From NCBI GenBank assembly GCA_964648365.1, contig CAZYLK010000247.1:1-7123 (forward strand): a stretch of 7,123 bases of DNA, read 5' to 3'. The translations under genes and the position numbers were made by a program. This stretch comes from SURF-32 sp964648365 (lineage in GTDB: Bacteria; Planctomycetota; Phycisphaerae; UBA1845). Positions within the stretch are counted from its first letter, which is position 1, and each line of letters begins with the position of its first letter. This document shows, piece by piece, positions 6,579 to 7,123 of this stretch. The notes below the pieces were generated by a model. That model ran no database searches. It had not been told where the DNA came from and saw only the letters and a program-made list of their open reading frames with translations.

Positions 6579-7123
6579 GCGCGAAGCTCTATATCGAAGG
6601 CGGCGGCGACTCGAAACAACTGCACATCGAATGCCGTGCCGGATTCCGTCGCCTGCTCGAAAAGTGCGGCTTTGCCGGACGCATGCCGAAGCTGGTGGCG
6701 TGCGGCAGCCGCACGAGCGCGTTCGGCGACTTCGCTACGGCGCATCGCAGCGCCGCGGCCGCGGACTACGTCGCGATGTTTATCGACAGCGAGGATACCG
6801 TCGAAGACATCGAGGATACCTGGCATCATCTCCGCCGGCGTGACGGGTGGGAACCGCCGCGAGGAGCCGAGAACGAACAGGTGCTCATGATGACAACGTG
6901 CATGGAAACGTGGATGGTCACGGACAGACGCACGTTGCGGGCGCACTTTCGAGACGGTCTCCAGGACAACGCCTTGCCGAGCTTGACGTCGATGGAATCC
7001 CGGCCGCGCCGCGACGTCCAGCAGGCCCTCCTCCGCGCGACGCAAGCGTGCCCGAACGCCTACCGCAAGGGGAGGCGGTCGTTCGAACTGCTGGGGAAAC
7101 TCGATCCGGCCGCACTGCGCGAG
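6575..7123 (+). CDS. DUF4276-family protein, TOPRIM-like (3' end beyond window)
   Basis: The frame opens with GTG overlapping the ATPase stop and stays open for 183 codons to the last base of the window. Family members are around 200 residues, so little is probably missing. The start reads MSAKLYIEGGGDSKQL, with a conserved glutamate (E8) after a beta strand. A second strand ends in acidic VAMFIDSED (66-74, D71, E73 and D74). Glu followed by DxE/DxD-like acids is the metal-binding pattern of TOPRIM folds. A third conserved block is MMTTCMETWMVTD (105-117), and RKGRRSFELLGKLDP (164-178) lies near the C-terminus. I recognise the family as DUF4276. Assignment to the TOPRIM-like superfamily and a nuclease role are inference. 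Four-base overlap with the ATPase implies translational coupling and probably a physical complex. The Shine-Dalgarno would lie in the ATPase coding end, where GGGGGGA (6560-6566) is a candidate. Confidence 0.85.
   Translation, partial: MSAKLYIEGGGDSKQLHIECRAGFRRLLEKCGFAGRMPKLVACGSRTSAFGDFATAHRSAAAADYVAMFIDSEDTVEDIEDTWHHLRRRDGWEPPRGAENEQVLMMTTCMETWMVTDRRTLRAHFRDGLQDNALPSLTSMESRPRRDVQQALLRATQACPNAYRKGRRSFELLGKLDPAALRE

Noticed and set aside
6631..6890. Two plus-strand open frames inside the DUF4276 gene
   Set aside because: They are shadows. The frame beginning at GTG 6575 gives a continuous family-like protein to the window end.

Overview
The window is a GC-rich bacterial chromosomal segment. 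Hand counts of short samples give about 56-70% GC. It carries five recognisable protein genes and one unidentified gene tail. NAD-dependent DNA ligase makes the source bacterial. The GC content, sparse Shine-Dalgarno sites, oversized ligase and intergenic octamer repeats would fit a planctomycete-like or other environmental lineage, but this is a guess and nothing here is diagnostic.

Layout: bases 1-47 hold the last codons of an unidentified plus-strand gene. ligA (230-2716, minus strand) converges on it and encodes an 828-residue ligase. The usual family length is roughly 660-700 residues, and the excess is explained by an internal duplication of the helix-hairpin-helix (HhH) domain. Across a 130-base divergent spacer lies an AlkD/HEAT-type DNA alkylation repair gene (2847-3512, plus). 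Both divergent genes have a -10-like hexamer only 7-8 bases before the start codon and no clear Shine-Dalgarno site, so leaderless transcripts are possible. A 477-base gap without a convincing gene follows. It holds a 9-bp hairpin, a nested inverted-repeat element of about 120 bases, and nine tandem copies of an 8-base repeat that end 15 bases before the next start codon. That start belongs to a MacB/FtsX-type ABC transporter permease (3990-5195) with no ATPase partner in view.

The right end holds a tightly coupled pair. The first gene is an SMC/OLD-like P-loop ATPase (5385-6578). The second (6575-7123, cut by the window edge) is a DUF4276-type protein with TOPRIM-like acidic motifs, and its GTG start overlaps the ATPase stop in GTGA. 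An ABC-type ATPase coupled to a TOPRIM-like effector is the architecture of several anti-phage modules (PARIS AriA/AriB, OLD and Gabija nucleases). I therefore read this as a candidate defence or genome-maintenance module; function is inferred, not shown.

The most notable points are the duplicated HhH domain in LigA, the ATPase/DUF4276 pair, the octamer array at a 5' leader, and the nested palindromic element.
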